Shown: positions 1-7,108, counted from the first letter of the stretch. The stretch is DNA of 20,838 bases from Bacillota bacterium (GCA_023415375.1 JAEZKW010000264.1:1-20838); one strand, 5' to 3'. Numbers and translations: made by a program. The notes: generated from the sequence alone by a model not told the origin.

Positions 1-1958
1 AAATCAATAGCATATTTGGCCAGTTCCGACTGAGGCGCCAGAGCCTTGACCACCTGGGATCGGCCTTCCCGCTCCATCCCTAAAATTTTACCCCGTTTTT
101 TATTGAGATCGCCGATAATATCTCCCATATCTTCTTCGGGTATGGTGACTTCCATCCGCATCACCGGTTCCAGCAGGATGGGTTTGGCGTCCATAAAACC
201 TTTTTTAAAGCCCAGGGAAGCTGCAATTTTAAAGGCCATTTCCGAAGAATCAACCGGATGATAAGACCCATCATAGAGTGTAACCCGGATATCAATCACG
301 GGATAACCCGCCAGTACACCTTTTTCCAAAGACTCATGAAGTCCCTTCTCGACCGCAGGTATATAGTTACGCGGCACGGACCCGCCAAAGATTTTATCAA
401 CGAACTCAAACCCGGACCCTGCAGGGAGTGGACTCATTTCCAACCAAACATGACCATATTGGCCTCTGCCGCCACTTTGTTTCTTATGTTTTCCTTCGGC
501 CTTAACCGTACCTTTAATGGTTTCTTTATAACTAATCTTGGGGGTTTTTAGAGTGACATCAACACCGAATTTTTTATGGAGCTTGCTGGTAATGATTTCG
601 ATATGAAGATCGCCGATACCGGAGGCGATGATTTCATGAGTGGTTTTATCTTTGTGGACTTCAAAAGTCGGATCTTCTTCGGTAAGGCGGGCTAGGCCGG
701 TGCCAATCTTATCCTCATCCCCTTTCGCTTTTGGCTCAACAGCCATTGACAACTTCGGTTTGGGGAATTGGATTAGGTCGAAAGTAATCGGCTTATCCTT
801 ATCACATAAAGTGTTGCTGGTAAAAGTATCCTGCAACTTGGCCACCGCCCCGATATCGCCGGCGCCTAACTCCGAGACTGGCTCCTGGGTTTTACCCTTA
901 ATCATAAACAACTGGCCAATCCGTTCCGGAACGCCTTTGCTGGCATTGAAAACCTGGGAGTCGGATTTGATAACCCCGGAAAAAACCTTAAATAGAGTTA
1001 ATTTACCAACAAACGGGTCAGCCATGGTTTTAAACACCAGAGCGGAAAAAGGCTCGCTATCCGCGGGTTTCCGTTTTTCTTCCCCTTTGGTATTTGGATT
1101 GATACCAGTAACTTCACCCCGATCGGCCGGAGATGGTAAAAATTCGACGGCCACATCAAGAACATTGGGAATTCCAATTTGTTTTAGGGATGAACAAGCA
1201 AGAACCGGAACTAATTTACCGCTGATTGTCCCTTTTCTGGCGCCAATCTGTAATTCTTCCTGCGTGAGCGGCTCGCCATCCAAATATTTGGAAAGCAAGT
1301 CGTCATCCGTTTCTGCAACAGCATCCATGAGCATGGTCTTATATTCCTCAATTGCAGGTGTTAATTCTGAAGGAATAGGTTTCTCAACGATTTTTCCGCC
1401 CTCCAGCATAAAAGCCTGGTTCTTTAAAATATCCACCACACCCTGAAATTTTTCAGCAGCCCCGATGGGGATTTGAAGGGGGATAATATTGTTACCTAAT
1501 TGCTCACGAAGAGCTTTAACGGCGCCATCAAAATTGGCATTTTCACGATCCATTTTATTGACTACAATAAACCGGGCTAAATGTTCTTCTTCAGCATAAT
1601 TCCAAGCCTTTTCCGTGCCGACTTCTACTCCGGAGACGGCGCAGACTACAATGCAAGCGGAGTCAGCGGCCCGAACCGCACTTTTAACTTCTCCCACAAA
1701 ATCAAAAAAGCCAGGTGTATCAATTAGATTTACTTTATGGTCTTTATATTCTAAGGGGGCGATTGCTGATGCAATACTTACTTTCCTTTTTATTTCTTCG
1801 GGGTCATGATCCATGGTTGAGGTTCCATCATCCACTTTGCCAAAACGGTCAACTGCTTTCGTCGAAAATAGCATAGCTTCGGCCAGCATTGTTTTCCCGC
1901 AACCGCCATGGCCTAATAGGACTAAATTACGAATTTGTTCTACTTTGAATTTCTTCAT
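1..1958 (-). CDS. Elongation factor G-like translational GTPase (EF-G paralogue), 3' end cut by window edge
   Basis: The minus-strand frame is open from the ATG at 1958 to the window edge, giving 652 complete codons of a protein expected to be about 680-690 residues, so only the C-terminal tip is missing. An AGGAGG ribosome binding site precedes the ATG. The P-loop GHGGCGKT is at residues 16-23, a G3 motif DTPGFFDF at 80-87 and NKMD further on; EF-G domain II to IV signatures follow (GTGLARLTEEDPTF, GGRGQYGHV). The residue after DTPG is Phe84 where canonical EF-G and EF-Tu have the catalytic His. Together with the N-terminus (KVEQIRNLVLLGHGG) this matches the EF-G-like paralogue group of Bacillota rather than housekeeping fusA. 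No rpsL, rpsG or tuf neighbours are present, which also fits a paralogue. Its exact role (translocation, recycling or stress translation) cannot be read from the sequence. Confidence 0.93.
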   Translation of the reverse strand, partial: MKKFKVEQIRNLVLLGHGGCGKTMLAEAMLFSTKAVDRFGKVDDGTSTMDHDPEEIKRKVSIASAIAPLEYKDHKVNLIDTPGFFDFVGEVKSAVRAADSACIVVCAVSGVEVGTEKAWNYAEEEHLARFIVVNKMDRENANFDGAVKALREQLGNNIIPLQIPIGAAEKFQGVVDILKNQAFMLEGGKIVEKPIPSELTPAIEEYKTMLMDAVAETDDDLLSKYLDGEPLTQEELQIGARKGTISGKLVPVLACSSLKQIGIPNVLDVAVEFLPSPADRGEVTGINPNTKGEEKRKPADSEPFSALVFKTMADPFVGKLTLFKVFSGVIKSDSQVFNASKGVPERIGQLFMIKGKTQEPVSELGAGDIGAVAKLQDTFTSNTLCDKDKPITFDLIQFPKPKLSMAVEPKAKGDEDKIGTGLARLTEEDPTFEVHKDKTTHEIIASGIGDLHIEIITSKLHKKFGVDVTLKTPKISYKETIKGTVKAEGKHKKQSGGRGQYGHVWLEMSPLPAGSGFEFVDKIFGGSVPRNYIPAVEKGLHESLEKGVLAGYPVIDIRVTLYDGSYHPVDSSEMAFKIAASLGFKKGFMDAKPILLEPVMRMEVTIPEEDMGDIIGDLNKKRGKILGMEREGRSQVVKALAPQSELAKYAID

Positions 1959-2339
1959 AGATACCCTCCTTCATAATTATCCGAGCACTTAAGTTCGACA
2001 ATTTGATTATATTTCAGTAAACTATTTGTTAACTATTCGATTCTGCTTATCTATTTCCTCCTTAGATGGAAAATTTTCGGAGTGAGAATAAAATACGTTT
2101 CGGCTGTCATAATAAATAAAGAGTTCCAACTGGCATTTAAGGCGGTCAACCCGGAGTGTAGTTTTTTCTTGCACTTCAAATTGGGAAGTATGATTGGGTT
2201 AGCAGATTATTCTGTTTCAATACCCATCACTGTCGACTGGATAAGAGTAAGAAGTTTTGCTTTTATCTTCGGTGCATGCACGGCTGCCGTCTTTAATTCC
2301 GTGGTTGGACTTTGGCCCGTCTAAAAAAAGACGGGTCCA
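1959..2339. other. 381-bp spacer without a supported gene
   Basis: This spacer separates the EF-G paralogue from the BofC-like gene. It holds a possible minus-strand -10 element TATAAT at 2006-2011 with a poor -35 (TTAACA, 2027-2032, only 15 bp apart), a 10-bp palindrome GTGCATGCAC at 2272-2281, and a 7-bp hairpin just after the upstream gene (2316-2338). Short open frames exist on both strands but none has a convincing ribosome binding site or family resemblance. Confidence 0.6.
2314..2338 (-). other. Stem-loop just downstream of the BofC-like gene
   Basis: CCCGTCT and AGACGGG form a perfect 7-bp stem around a short homopolymer loop, and two further GG/CC pairs form across a bulged base. 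It begins one or two bases after the stop codon of the BofC-like gene. No U-tract follows on either strand, so it is more likely a 3'-end stability hairpin than a standard intrinsic terminator. Confidence 0.5.
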
Positions 2340-2888
2340 TTAGTTCGTGATTAAGCCTTTTAAACCCTCAATTAATTGCAATTTTTCATTGCTTGTTTTA
2401 AAAGGTATTCCCTTTCGAAGATCTTCTAATTCTAACTGGGGCAGGTTTTCCATTTTAATTTCAACTTTTTCCAAAACCGGGCCGGGCATATCGGGTGTCC
2501 CTCGGATTACAGCCACGTCCTGTCCATTGATTCCCAGAAATTGATGAGTACGGCAATTCGGGCAATAATCCTCGACTGTAACTTCATATGCATAATGATT
2601 TTCCTTAACTTTTTTCACCGTAAAGCTGTGATTGCTTTCTACAGCATTCTTCAAATTTTTCAATGATGGATATGATTGATTCAATACATCATGATGTCCG
2701 CAGAAATTATAGGTCCTTTCGAGTTCCAAATCCCATTGTTGCCCTGCCGATGTTAAAGCGGGACCCCTCGCTTTCGGTATCAGTTTTTGAACAAGCGGCC
2801 CCCGACTTATCGAAATTACGACGACGATAACAAGAAGAGATAAAATGGAAATTCGGACCCAAGTCAAAGATATTTTGGATAGCTTCAA
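2340..2888 (-). CDS. Membrane-anchored protein with BofC C-terminal-like domain
   Basis: This 182-residue protein has a short basic N-terminus, one hydrophobic segment (ISILSLLVIVVVISI) serving as signal anchor, and an extracytoplasmic remainder. The C-terminal part, from YCPNCRTHQFLGI through a VAVIRGTP stretch to LRKGIPF and LQLIEGL, resembles the BofC C-terminal domain, including the usual conserved Cys pairing with an upstream CGH motif (FCGHHD). In Bacillus subtilis BofC is a forespore-secreted protein that restrains SpoIVB signalling to pro-sigma-K; many Clostridia carry looser relatives of unknown role, and this is one of those. I chose the TTG at 2888 because AAAGGTGGG lies 7 bases before it and the hydrophobic anchor follows directly. 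A longer frame starting at TTG 2951 has no ribosome binding site. The family call rests on pattern recognition, not on an alignment. Confidence 0.72.
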   Translation of the reverse strand: MKLSKISLTWVRISILSLLVIVVVISISRGPLVQKLIPKARGPALTSAGQQWDLELERTYNFCGHHDVLNQSYPSLKNLKNAVESNHSFTVKKVKENHYAYEVTVEDYCPNCRTHQFLGINGQDVAVIRGTPDMPGPVLEKVEIKMENLPQLELEDLRKGIPFKTSNEKLQLIEGLKGLITN

Positions 2889-3236
2889 GTTAAGCCCACC
2901 TTTCAGGGGTAGCTTAACCAAACTCTGGGAAAAATATTTAGGATTATTCAAAGACTCGCGTTTAAAGGTCTATGCTATTAACCTATGGTTGCTTTCCCGG
3001 ATGTATGACGATAAAAAGGGATCTGGCTGACTCTTAATAAGATATGGTAGTGGAAGTTCAGTTTTCTGGTGGCATTTCTAAGAAGTTATCGACCCCAGCT
3101 TTACTGAGGCACATAAAAGGGTGAAAATAGTTTTTTCTGTGCCTTCATGGCTAAATTAATTATTGACCACAGACTACCTCAGATTATGGCTGGGTTTGGA
3201 GCCAAAGTATTTTCTAGATAATAAAAACTGTACTGG
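2889..3236. other. 348-bp spacer between dcd and the BofC-like gene
   Basis: No gene is supported on either strand. The only structure seen is a 7-bp inverted repeat AGGCACA / TGTGCCT (3107-3113 and 3138-3144) with a 24-base loop containing a T-run. It could be a weak terminator-like element in the plus direction but has no T-run after the stem. No clear promoter for the BofC-like gene was found. Confidence 0.55.
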
Positions 3237-3761
3237 CTACTTTTCCTCAAAATCCTTATATAACAGACTGGGTTGAATTCCATTATTATTCTGGTATTTA
3301 TTGCTATGATATTTTTGAAAATCTCCTTCAAGAGTATGGTAATAGATTTGGCAGATTTCTACCCTCGAGTAGATTTTTACAGGCTGAATGCAAAACATTT
3401 CTAGAGTCCAGTAGCCACTGAACCCAACATCGCCAAAACCCGCGGTGATATGAATAAATAAACCGAGCCGGCCGATTGAAGAACGGCCTTCCAACATCGG
3501 TACATATTTATCAGTGCTAGTATACTCAAGTGTTCTCCCTAAATACAACTCACCCGGTCTTAAAATATAACCATCGTCGGGGATGATTATTTTTCGGGTT
3601 GGATTGGGCCGCTTCATATCAAGAAGTGTTCCCTCATATACTAATAATTCACTATGAAGCCTTAAATTATAACTATTGGGATTCAAAAGCTTCTCATCGA
3701 AAGGATCGATAATAATTTCTTTACCGAGTTTGTTTTTAATTTCAAGGCCGGATAAAATCAC
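3237..3761 (-). CDS. dcd: dCTP deaminase
   Basis: Cytosolic enzyme of pyrimidine deoxynucleotide metabolism that deaminates dCTP to dUTP, or directly to dUMP in bifunctional relatives. From the GTG at 3761 it is 174 residues, a normal length, and begins MILSG as this family does; AAAGGTG lies 8 bases upstream. A longer start at GTG 3770 adds three residues and loses this ribosome binding site spacing. Visible family motifs are NPNSYNLRL (27-35), GRSSIGRLG (92-100), HITAGFGDVGF (104-114) and WTLEMF with the expected catalytic Glu121. The GFGDVGF version and the Tyr-rich tail (KYQNNNGIQPS) resemble the Bacillus/archaeal-type enzymes, some of which also act as dUTPases; whether this one is bifunctional cannot be decided here. 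The gene stands alone between two long spacers. Confidence 0.95.
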   Translation of the reverse strand: MILSGLEIKNKLGKEIIIDPFDEKLLNPNSYNLRLHSELLVYEGTLLDMKRPNPTRKIIIPDDGYILRPGELYLGRTLEYTSTDKYVPMLEGRSSIGRLGLFIHITAGFGDVGFSGYWTLEMFCIQPVKIYSRVEICQIYYHTLEGDFQKYHSNKYQNNNGIQPSLLYKDFEEK

Positions 3762-3994
3762 TAGAAACACACCTTTATCATTAGGGTTAAAAAAAATTTT
3801 GTTCCAGGTTTACTCTTACCAATTTACTTTTGGTTATTAAGTGATGGCTTCAGATGCCTGTTTTTAAAATTATTATTTCAAATTGTAATTTTTTCAAAAA
3901 ATATTCTACATCAGTGACTTTATTTCCTGCCCTGACCGACCTGGAAAACAATAATTTCCCCTTTATACTCTAAAAACGAAGGAGTTGGAAAGTT

Positions 3995-4021
3995 ATGCTA
4001 TCCTATGCTTCAATTCGATAA
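3995..4021 (+). CDS. Possible 8-codon leader peptide
   Basis: An ATG at 3995 opens eight codons (MLSYASIR) ending in TAA at 4021. It is preceded by AAGGAG at 3979-3984 (spacing 10) and by TATACT at 3964-3969, so promoter, ribosome binding site and start are arranged as for an expressed leader. The -35 region is poor (CTGGAA at 17 bp). A frame this short arises easily by chance; the methyltransferase start is 210 bases downstream. Confidence 0.2.
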   Translation: MLSYASIR

Positions 4022-4136
4022 TTTTTATTTGATAAGAATTGCTTTCATAAACCATCGCATCCTAGCAAATAATGGTGTATAATAATCACACATTCTTAGC
4101 ATTTTAGATTTTATTAATTCTTAACTCCATAAGGCG

Positions 4137-4195
4137 TTGTCTTAAAAGGAACAGTCGCGTTTTGCCGAATTAAATCGGCAAGACCATTAAGACAA
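4137..4195 (+). promoter_or_regulatory. Nested inverted repeats in the methyltransferase leader
   Basis: An outer perfect 9-bp pair, TTGTCTTAA (4137-4145) and TTAAGACAA (4187-4195), encloses a perfect 7-bp hairpin, TTGCCGA (4162-4168) and TCGGCAA (4175-4181). CGCGT at 4156-4160 inside the outer stem could pair instead with ACGCG at 4201-4205 outside it, so two folds compete. No U-run follows, so it is not a simple terminator. A regulatory RNA structure or the remains of a small inverted-repeat element are both possible. Confidence 0.45.
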
Positions 4196-4231
4196 TCAAC
4201 ACGCGTATACCCATTCATAATTGAGGTCTTT

Positions 4232-5194
4232 ATGAAATCATTTCGTCAATTGTTTCAAAAACTCCCTCCTGAATTCATTGAGCGGATTCAACATGATTAC
4301 CAACCCTCACAGGCAGAAAAAATTTTCAGCGGGATGATGACCGAACGTCCGGTAACTTTGCGGGTTAATACCTTGAAAACCAATGTCCGAGAGGTCATGA
4401 GAGTCTTCCAGAAAGATAATATTAAATTTGATAGAGTGCTTTGGTATAACGATGCTTTGATTTTAAAAAACACCCGTGAAAACCAGTTGGAAAAGCACCC
4501 TTTATATCAAGAAGGCCAAATTTATTTGCAGAGTCTCTCCAGCATGCTTCCGCCTTTGGTCCTTAACCCAAAACCAGGTGAGAAAGTTTTAGACCTTACG
4601 GCTGCCCCAGGCAGTAAAAGCACCCAATTGGCAGCCTTAATGAATAACCAAGGGTTTATTTTAGCCAATGAAATTAATGAATTAAGGGTAGAAAGGCTGA
4701 AATATAATATTGATAAACAAGGCGCAACCATTATTCAGATCCGGCACGGGGACGGTAAAAGGCTCGAAGAAAACTATCATGAATATTTCGATGCGGTTTT
4801 ACTTGATGCGCCTTGTAGTGGAGAAGGTTTGTTCTTAGCCTGCGATCCAAAAACTTATCGTTTCTGGAATCCTAAAAAAGTTCGGGAATTGGCCGGGGAA
4901 CAAAAAAAATTGCTAAGAACGGCTCTATGGGCCTTAAAACCCGGAGGTACCCTCATTTATTCAACCTGTACCTTATCAATTAGCGAAAATGAAGCAGTCC
5001 TGGACTGGGCTTTGGAAAAATACGGCGCCGAGTTGAATGTCGAACCTATTGGGGAATACCATTCAATACCCGGTGCAGGGCCTGGAATAGCGGCAGGAGA
5101 TTTTTCAAAGCCTTACAGTAAAAAATATTTGCGGCTTTACCCAACTCAGTTCTTGGAAGGTTTTTTTGTGGCAAAATTACGAAAGGGAAGATAA
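4232..5194 (+). CDS. NOL1/NOP2/Sun-family RNA (cytosine-5) methyltransferase
   Basis: SAM-dependent enzyme that makes 5-methylcytosine in RNA, most probably rRNA or tRNA. It has 320 residues: an N-terminal RNA-binding-like part with the family segment RPVTLRVNTLKT (39-50), then a Rossmann methyltransferase domain. The SAM motif is VLDLTAAPGSKSTQLA (119-134). Both family cysteines are present: Cys195 in DAPCSGEG and Cys246 in YSTCTLS, the nucleophile and the release base in this family. There is no N-terminal NusB domain, so it is not a full-length RsmB; it resembles the shorter RsmF/YebU-like core. The ATG at 4232 follows GAGG. It is the only plus-strand gene in the window and converges on the cyclase-family gene. 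The target cytosine cannot be inferred. Confidence 0.93.
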   Translation: MKSFRQLFQKLPPEFIERIQHDYQPSQAEKIFSGMMTERPVTLRVNTLKTNVREVMRVFQKDNIKFDRVLWYNDALILKNTRENQLEKHPLYQEGQIYLQSLSSMLPPLVLNPKPGEKVLDLTAAPGSKSTQLAALMNNQGFILANEINELRVERLKYNIDKQGATIIQIRHGDGKRLEENYHEYFDAVLLDAPCSGEGLFLACDPKTYRFWNPKKVRELAGEQKKLLRTALWALKPGGTLIYSTCTLSISENEAVLDWALEKYGAELNVEPIGEYHSIPGAGPGIAAGDFSKPYSKKYLRLYPTQFLEGFFVAKLRKGR

Positions 5195-5213
5195 ACATCT
5201 TTCTGGATGATGC

Positions 5214-5284
5214 TTTTGGCTTTTGGCTGTTGGCCATTAGCTGATAGCGATTAGCCCGTTAGCTAATAGCCGATAGCTGTTAAG
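5214..5284. repeat. Degenerate heptanucleotide tandem array
   Basis: Ten consecutive units of 7 bases (one is 8) run in register from 5214 to 5284. The first units are TTTTGGC, TTTTGGC, TGTTGGC; later units follow NNTTAGC or NNATAGC (for example CATTAGC, TGATAGC, GATTAGC, TAATAGC, CGATAGC); the last is TGTTAAG. The 8-base unit is at 5256-5263. The array fills the gap between the convergent stops of the methyltransferase and the cyclase-family gene, touching the latter. Confidence 0.85.
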
Positions 5285-5285
5285 G

Positions 5286-5921
5286 TTATTCCTCACGATA
5301 CAACACCACTCGGGCCGGACTGCCGTTTCCATCTTGAATTTTTAAAGGCAGTGCTACCATATGATATTCTCCGGGCTTAACTGCTGAAAGGTTGATTCCC
5401 TCAATGATTATAATTTCTTTTCCCAATAGGATATAATGGGCTTTAAAATCCTTACTTCCATATGAATCAATCGTCAAATAATCAATTCCCAAGGTCCGGA
5501 TCCCAATATCAGCTAAATATTCAGCGGCTTCCGGCATTAAATATGTAAAAGACGGCTCAAACTCTGTTCTTGTCAAAAGGGCGGAGTTTTTTGTTTTCAG
5601 TAAAACCCTATCCCCTTGATTGATATTGCATGATTGTAGATGATTTTTTCCAATAGCAGGCTCCGACATAAACTCAAACACCTTGGCCCTTCCAATCAGG
5701 TAATCAAATGGTATTTCAGGAATCGTTAATCCCTGGTCATAAAAATGTTTGGGAGCATCAATATGGGTACCGGTATGATTTCCCATCGAAACATTGGAAA
5801 GGTTAACAATATCCCCACCCGCAATACTCATGGTTTGTTCAATTTTGACTGCCGGATCTCCCGGATAGACAATAATATCAGAAGTTAGCGTTTGGCTAAT
5901 ATCATAAAAGATTTGACTCAT
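5286..5921 (-). CDS. Cyclase-family (kynurenine formamidase-like) metal hydrolase
   Basis: This 211-residue protein carries the family signature HTGTHIDAPKHF at residues 49-60 (HxGTHxDxPxH), which binds the catalytic divalent metal. The N-terminus DISQTLTSDIIVYPGDP is also typical. Family members hydrolyse N-formylkynurenine or other amide/lactam substrates, but no tryptophan-degradation gene is nearby, so the substrate is unknown. The ATG at 5921 is preceded by a G-rich GGGGGGGA ribosome binding site. The frame could be extended to a TTG at 5936, but that codon overlaps the binding site. It lies 83 bases downstream of yebC beyond a strong hairpin, so it probably has its own transcript. Confidence 0.88.
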   Translation of the reverse strand: MSQIFYDISQTLTSDIIVYPGDPAVKIEQTMSIAGGDIVNLSNVSMGNHTGTHIDAPKHFYDQGLTIPEIPFDYLIGRAKVFEFMSEPAIGKNHLQSCNINQGDRVLLKTKNSALLTRTEFEPSFTYLMPEAAEYLADIGIRTLGIDYLTIDSYGSKDFKAHYILLGKEIIIIEGINLSAVKPGEYHMVALPLKIQDGNGSPARVVLYREE

Positions 5922-5942
5922 CGAGATCCCCCCCAAAGTAAA

Positions 5943-5967
5943 TAAAAACTCCCAGCGGGAGTTTTTA
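5943..5967 (-). terminator. Intrinsic terminator after yebC
   Basis: TAAAAACTCCC (5943-5953) and GGGAGTTTTTA (5957-5967) form an 11-bp stem with a 3-base loop. The A/T ends of the stem make it terminator-like on both strands. It lies 38 bases past the yebC stop and just upstream of the cyclase-family gene. Confidence 0.85.
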
Positions 5968-6004
5968 TGAGTGGCACATGTGATTAACGGTTATAAAACC
6001 CAAA

Positions 6005-6751
6005 TCAATTTTCCGAATCCTGGAGTTCAAAATTACCATACACATTCTGAACATCATCATTATCTTCTAAGGCATCCACTAATTTTAAAAGCTGATCCGC
6101 CTGCTCGCCGCTGATTTCGACGGTATTTTGAGGAACCATCGTTAGTTCCACGGATTTAAGAGGGATTTTTTTTGCTTCAAAATATTTACGGACCGCTTCC
6201 AAACTGCCTGGTTCGGTATAAACTTCATATAATTCATCCACAGTTTTAAGATCTTCGGCTCCGGCTTCAATCGCCATCTCGAACATTTCTTCTTCACTTT
6301 TGCCTGAAGCTTCGACTTCCAGCGAGATTAGTCCCTTCGAAGAGAATATCCAGCCGACACAACCCGCTTCACCGAGATTTCCGTTGTTTCGGGAAAAAAT
6401 ATAACGCATATCACCGGCGGTGCGATTACGATTATCCGTTAACCCTTGGACCAAAATTGCGACGCCTCCAGGGCCGTATCCTTCATAAAACACTTCTTCA
6501 AATTGGGCTGCATCATCGCCTTCACCCAATCCTCGTTTAATTGCCCGCTGTATATTATCATTCGGCATATTATTAGACTTTGCCTTTAATACCGCCAAAC
6601 GTAATCGAAAATTATGTTCCGGATCGCCACTACCTCCGGCTTTAGTCGCTACAATAATTTCGCGGGTGACTTTTGTAAACGAATTAGCCCGTTTAGAATC
6701 TGTTAGTTCTTTTTTTCGCTTAATTGTTGCCCATTTGGAATGACCAGACAT
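6005..6751 (-). CDS. yebC: YebC/TACO1-family protein
   Basis: This 248-residue protein is a full-length YebC, starting MSGHSKWATIKRKK and containing the diagnostic stretches NMPNDNIQRAIKRG, YEGYGPGGVAI and TDNRNRTAGDMR. The family was long annotated as a transcriptional regulator (PmpR/YebC); more recent work on bacterial and mitochondrial members supports a role on the ribosome, helping translation through stall-prone sequences such as polyproline. The ATG at 6751 has an excellent GGAAGGAGGCGC ribosome binding site. A promoter lies at 6785-6813 and a terminator at 5943-5967, so it reads as a single-gene unit. It is not next to ruvC/ruvA, its frequent neighbours in other bacteria. Confidence 0.97.
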   Translation of the reverse strand: MSGHSKWATIKRKKELTDSKRANSFTKVTREIIVATKAGGSGDPEHNFRLRLAVLKAKSNNMPNDNIQRAIKRGLGEGDDAAQFEEVFYEGYGPGGVAILVQGLTDNRNRTAGDMRYIFSRNNGNLGEAGCVGWIFSSKGLISLEVEASGKSEEEMFEMAIEAGAEDLKTVDELYEVYTEPGSLEAVRKYFEAKKIPLKSVELTMVPQNTVEISGEQADQLLKLVDALEDNDDVQNVYGNFELQDSEN

Positions 6752-6784
6752 AAATGAGCGCCTCCTTCCGGTATATCCTTTAAA

Positions 6785-6813
6785 AGTATACCTGAAGAGC
6801 AGCTAGAGATCAA
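6785..6813 (-). promoter_or_regulatory. Sigma-A-type promoter of yebC
   Basis: On the minus strand, -35 TTGATC (6808-6813) is followed after exactly 17 bp by -10 TATACT (6785-6790), about 34 bases before the yebC ATG. Both hexamers are close to consensus. Confidence 0.65.
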
Positions 6814-6821
6814 TACTAAAA

Positions 6822-6891
6822 GTTATTCGTTATTGGTTTTTTGGGTACAGTTATTAATAATTTGTTATTAATCATTGGCTGATTGTTTATC
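6822..6891. repeat. Very degenerate period-7 tract
   Basis: In one fixed 7-base register GTTATTC, GTTATTG, GTTATTA and GTTATTA occur at 6822, 6829, 6850 and 6864, with related GTTTTTT at 6836 and GTTTATC at 6885. Intervening units are diverged, so chance in AT-rich sequence is not excluded. Confidence 0.4.
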
Positions 6892-6939
6892 CATGGCAAA
6901 AATCCTATCTAGAAATATATTCAACAAGAATTTTAGATC

Positions 6940-7073
6940 AAATGACCATATCGGCGTTAATTCCCAAGGCTGTCTATAAAAAATAGTTTAAAATTTACTT
7001 TTGGGATAGCCCCTGCACTGTGTTGGCTCGCTTTGGTCAGCCACGCCGATACTCCTTCAAAATGTAGTCATTT
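6940..7073. repeat. Imperfect inverted-repeat element of about 134 bp
   Basis: The left arm contains AAATGAC (6940-6946) and TATCGGCG (6949-6956); the right arm contains CGCCGATA (7044-7051) and GTCATTT (7067-7073). The two matching blocks are in inverted order, but the spacing between blocks differs (2 versus 15 bases). Inside are GGCTGTC (6968-6974) pairing with GATAGCC (7005-7011), and a small TGGCT/AGCCA hairpin near 7024-7042. Confidence 0.4.
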
Positions 7074-7108
7074 TTCTGGCTTCTGAATTCTGAATTCTAT
7101 ATTTTTTA
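7074..7108. repeat. Short heptanucleotide array
   Basis: Units TTCTGGC, TTCTGAA, TTCTGAA, TTCTATA and a T-rich last unit follow each other in a strict 7-base register. The array ends 8 bases from the stop codon of the PrsW-like gene, a placement similar to the 5214-5284 array. Confidence 0.7.

Larger units (their letters stand above)
3762..4231. other. 470-bp divergent spacer with candidate leader of the RNA methyltransferase gene
   Basis: This region lies between the divergent dcd and methyltransferase genes. On the plus strand it contains a -10-like TATACT (3964-3969), an AAGGAG followed by an 8-codon open frame at 3995-4021, and nested inverted repeats at 4137-4195 that end 36 bases before the methyltransferase ATG. 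The part from 3770 to 3900 is AT-rich and featureless apart from an A-run near 3790. No longer coding frame is supported. Confidence 0.5.

Noticed and set aside
46..1809. Several plus-strand open frames
   Set aside because: They lie antisense to the EF-G paralogue, whose minus-strand frame is continuous and carries all GTPase motifs.
2022..2174. Minus-strand 50-codon frame (GTG start) in the same spacer with a fairly protein-like composition
   Set aside because: No ribosome binding site precedes the GTG and it would overlap the likely EF-G promoter region; too short to support.
2082..2324. Plus-strand 80-codon open frame in the EF-G/BofC-like spacer
   Set aside because: It starts with GTG without a properly spaced ribosome binding site, its composition is not protein-like and no family is recognised.
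2314..2338. Hairpin after the BofC-like gene as an intrinsic terminator
   Set aside because: The stem is good but neither strand has a T-run after it; listed only as a stem-loop.
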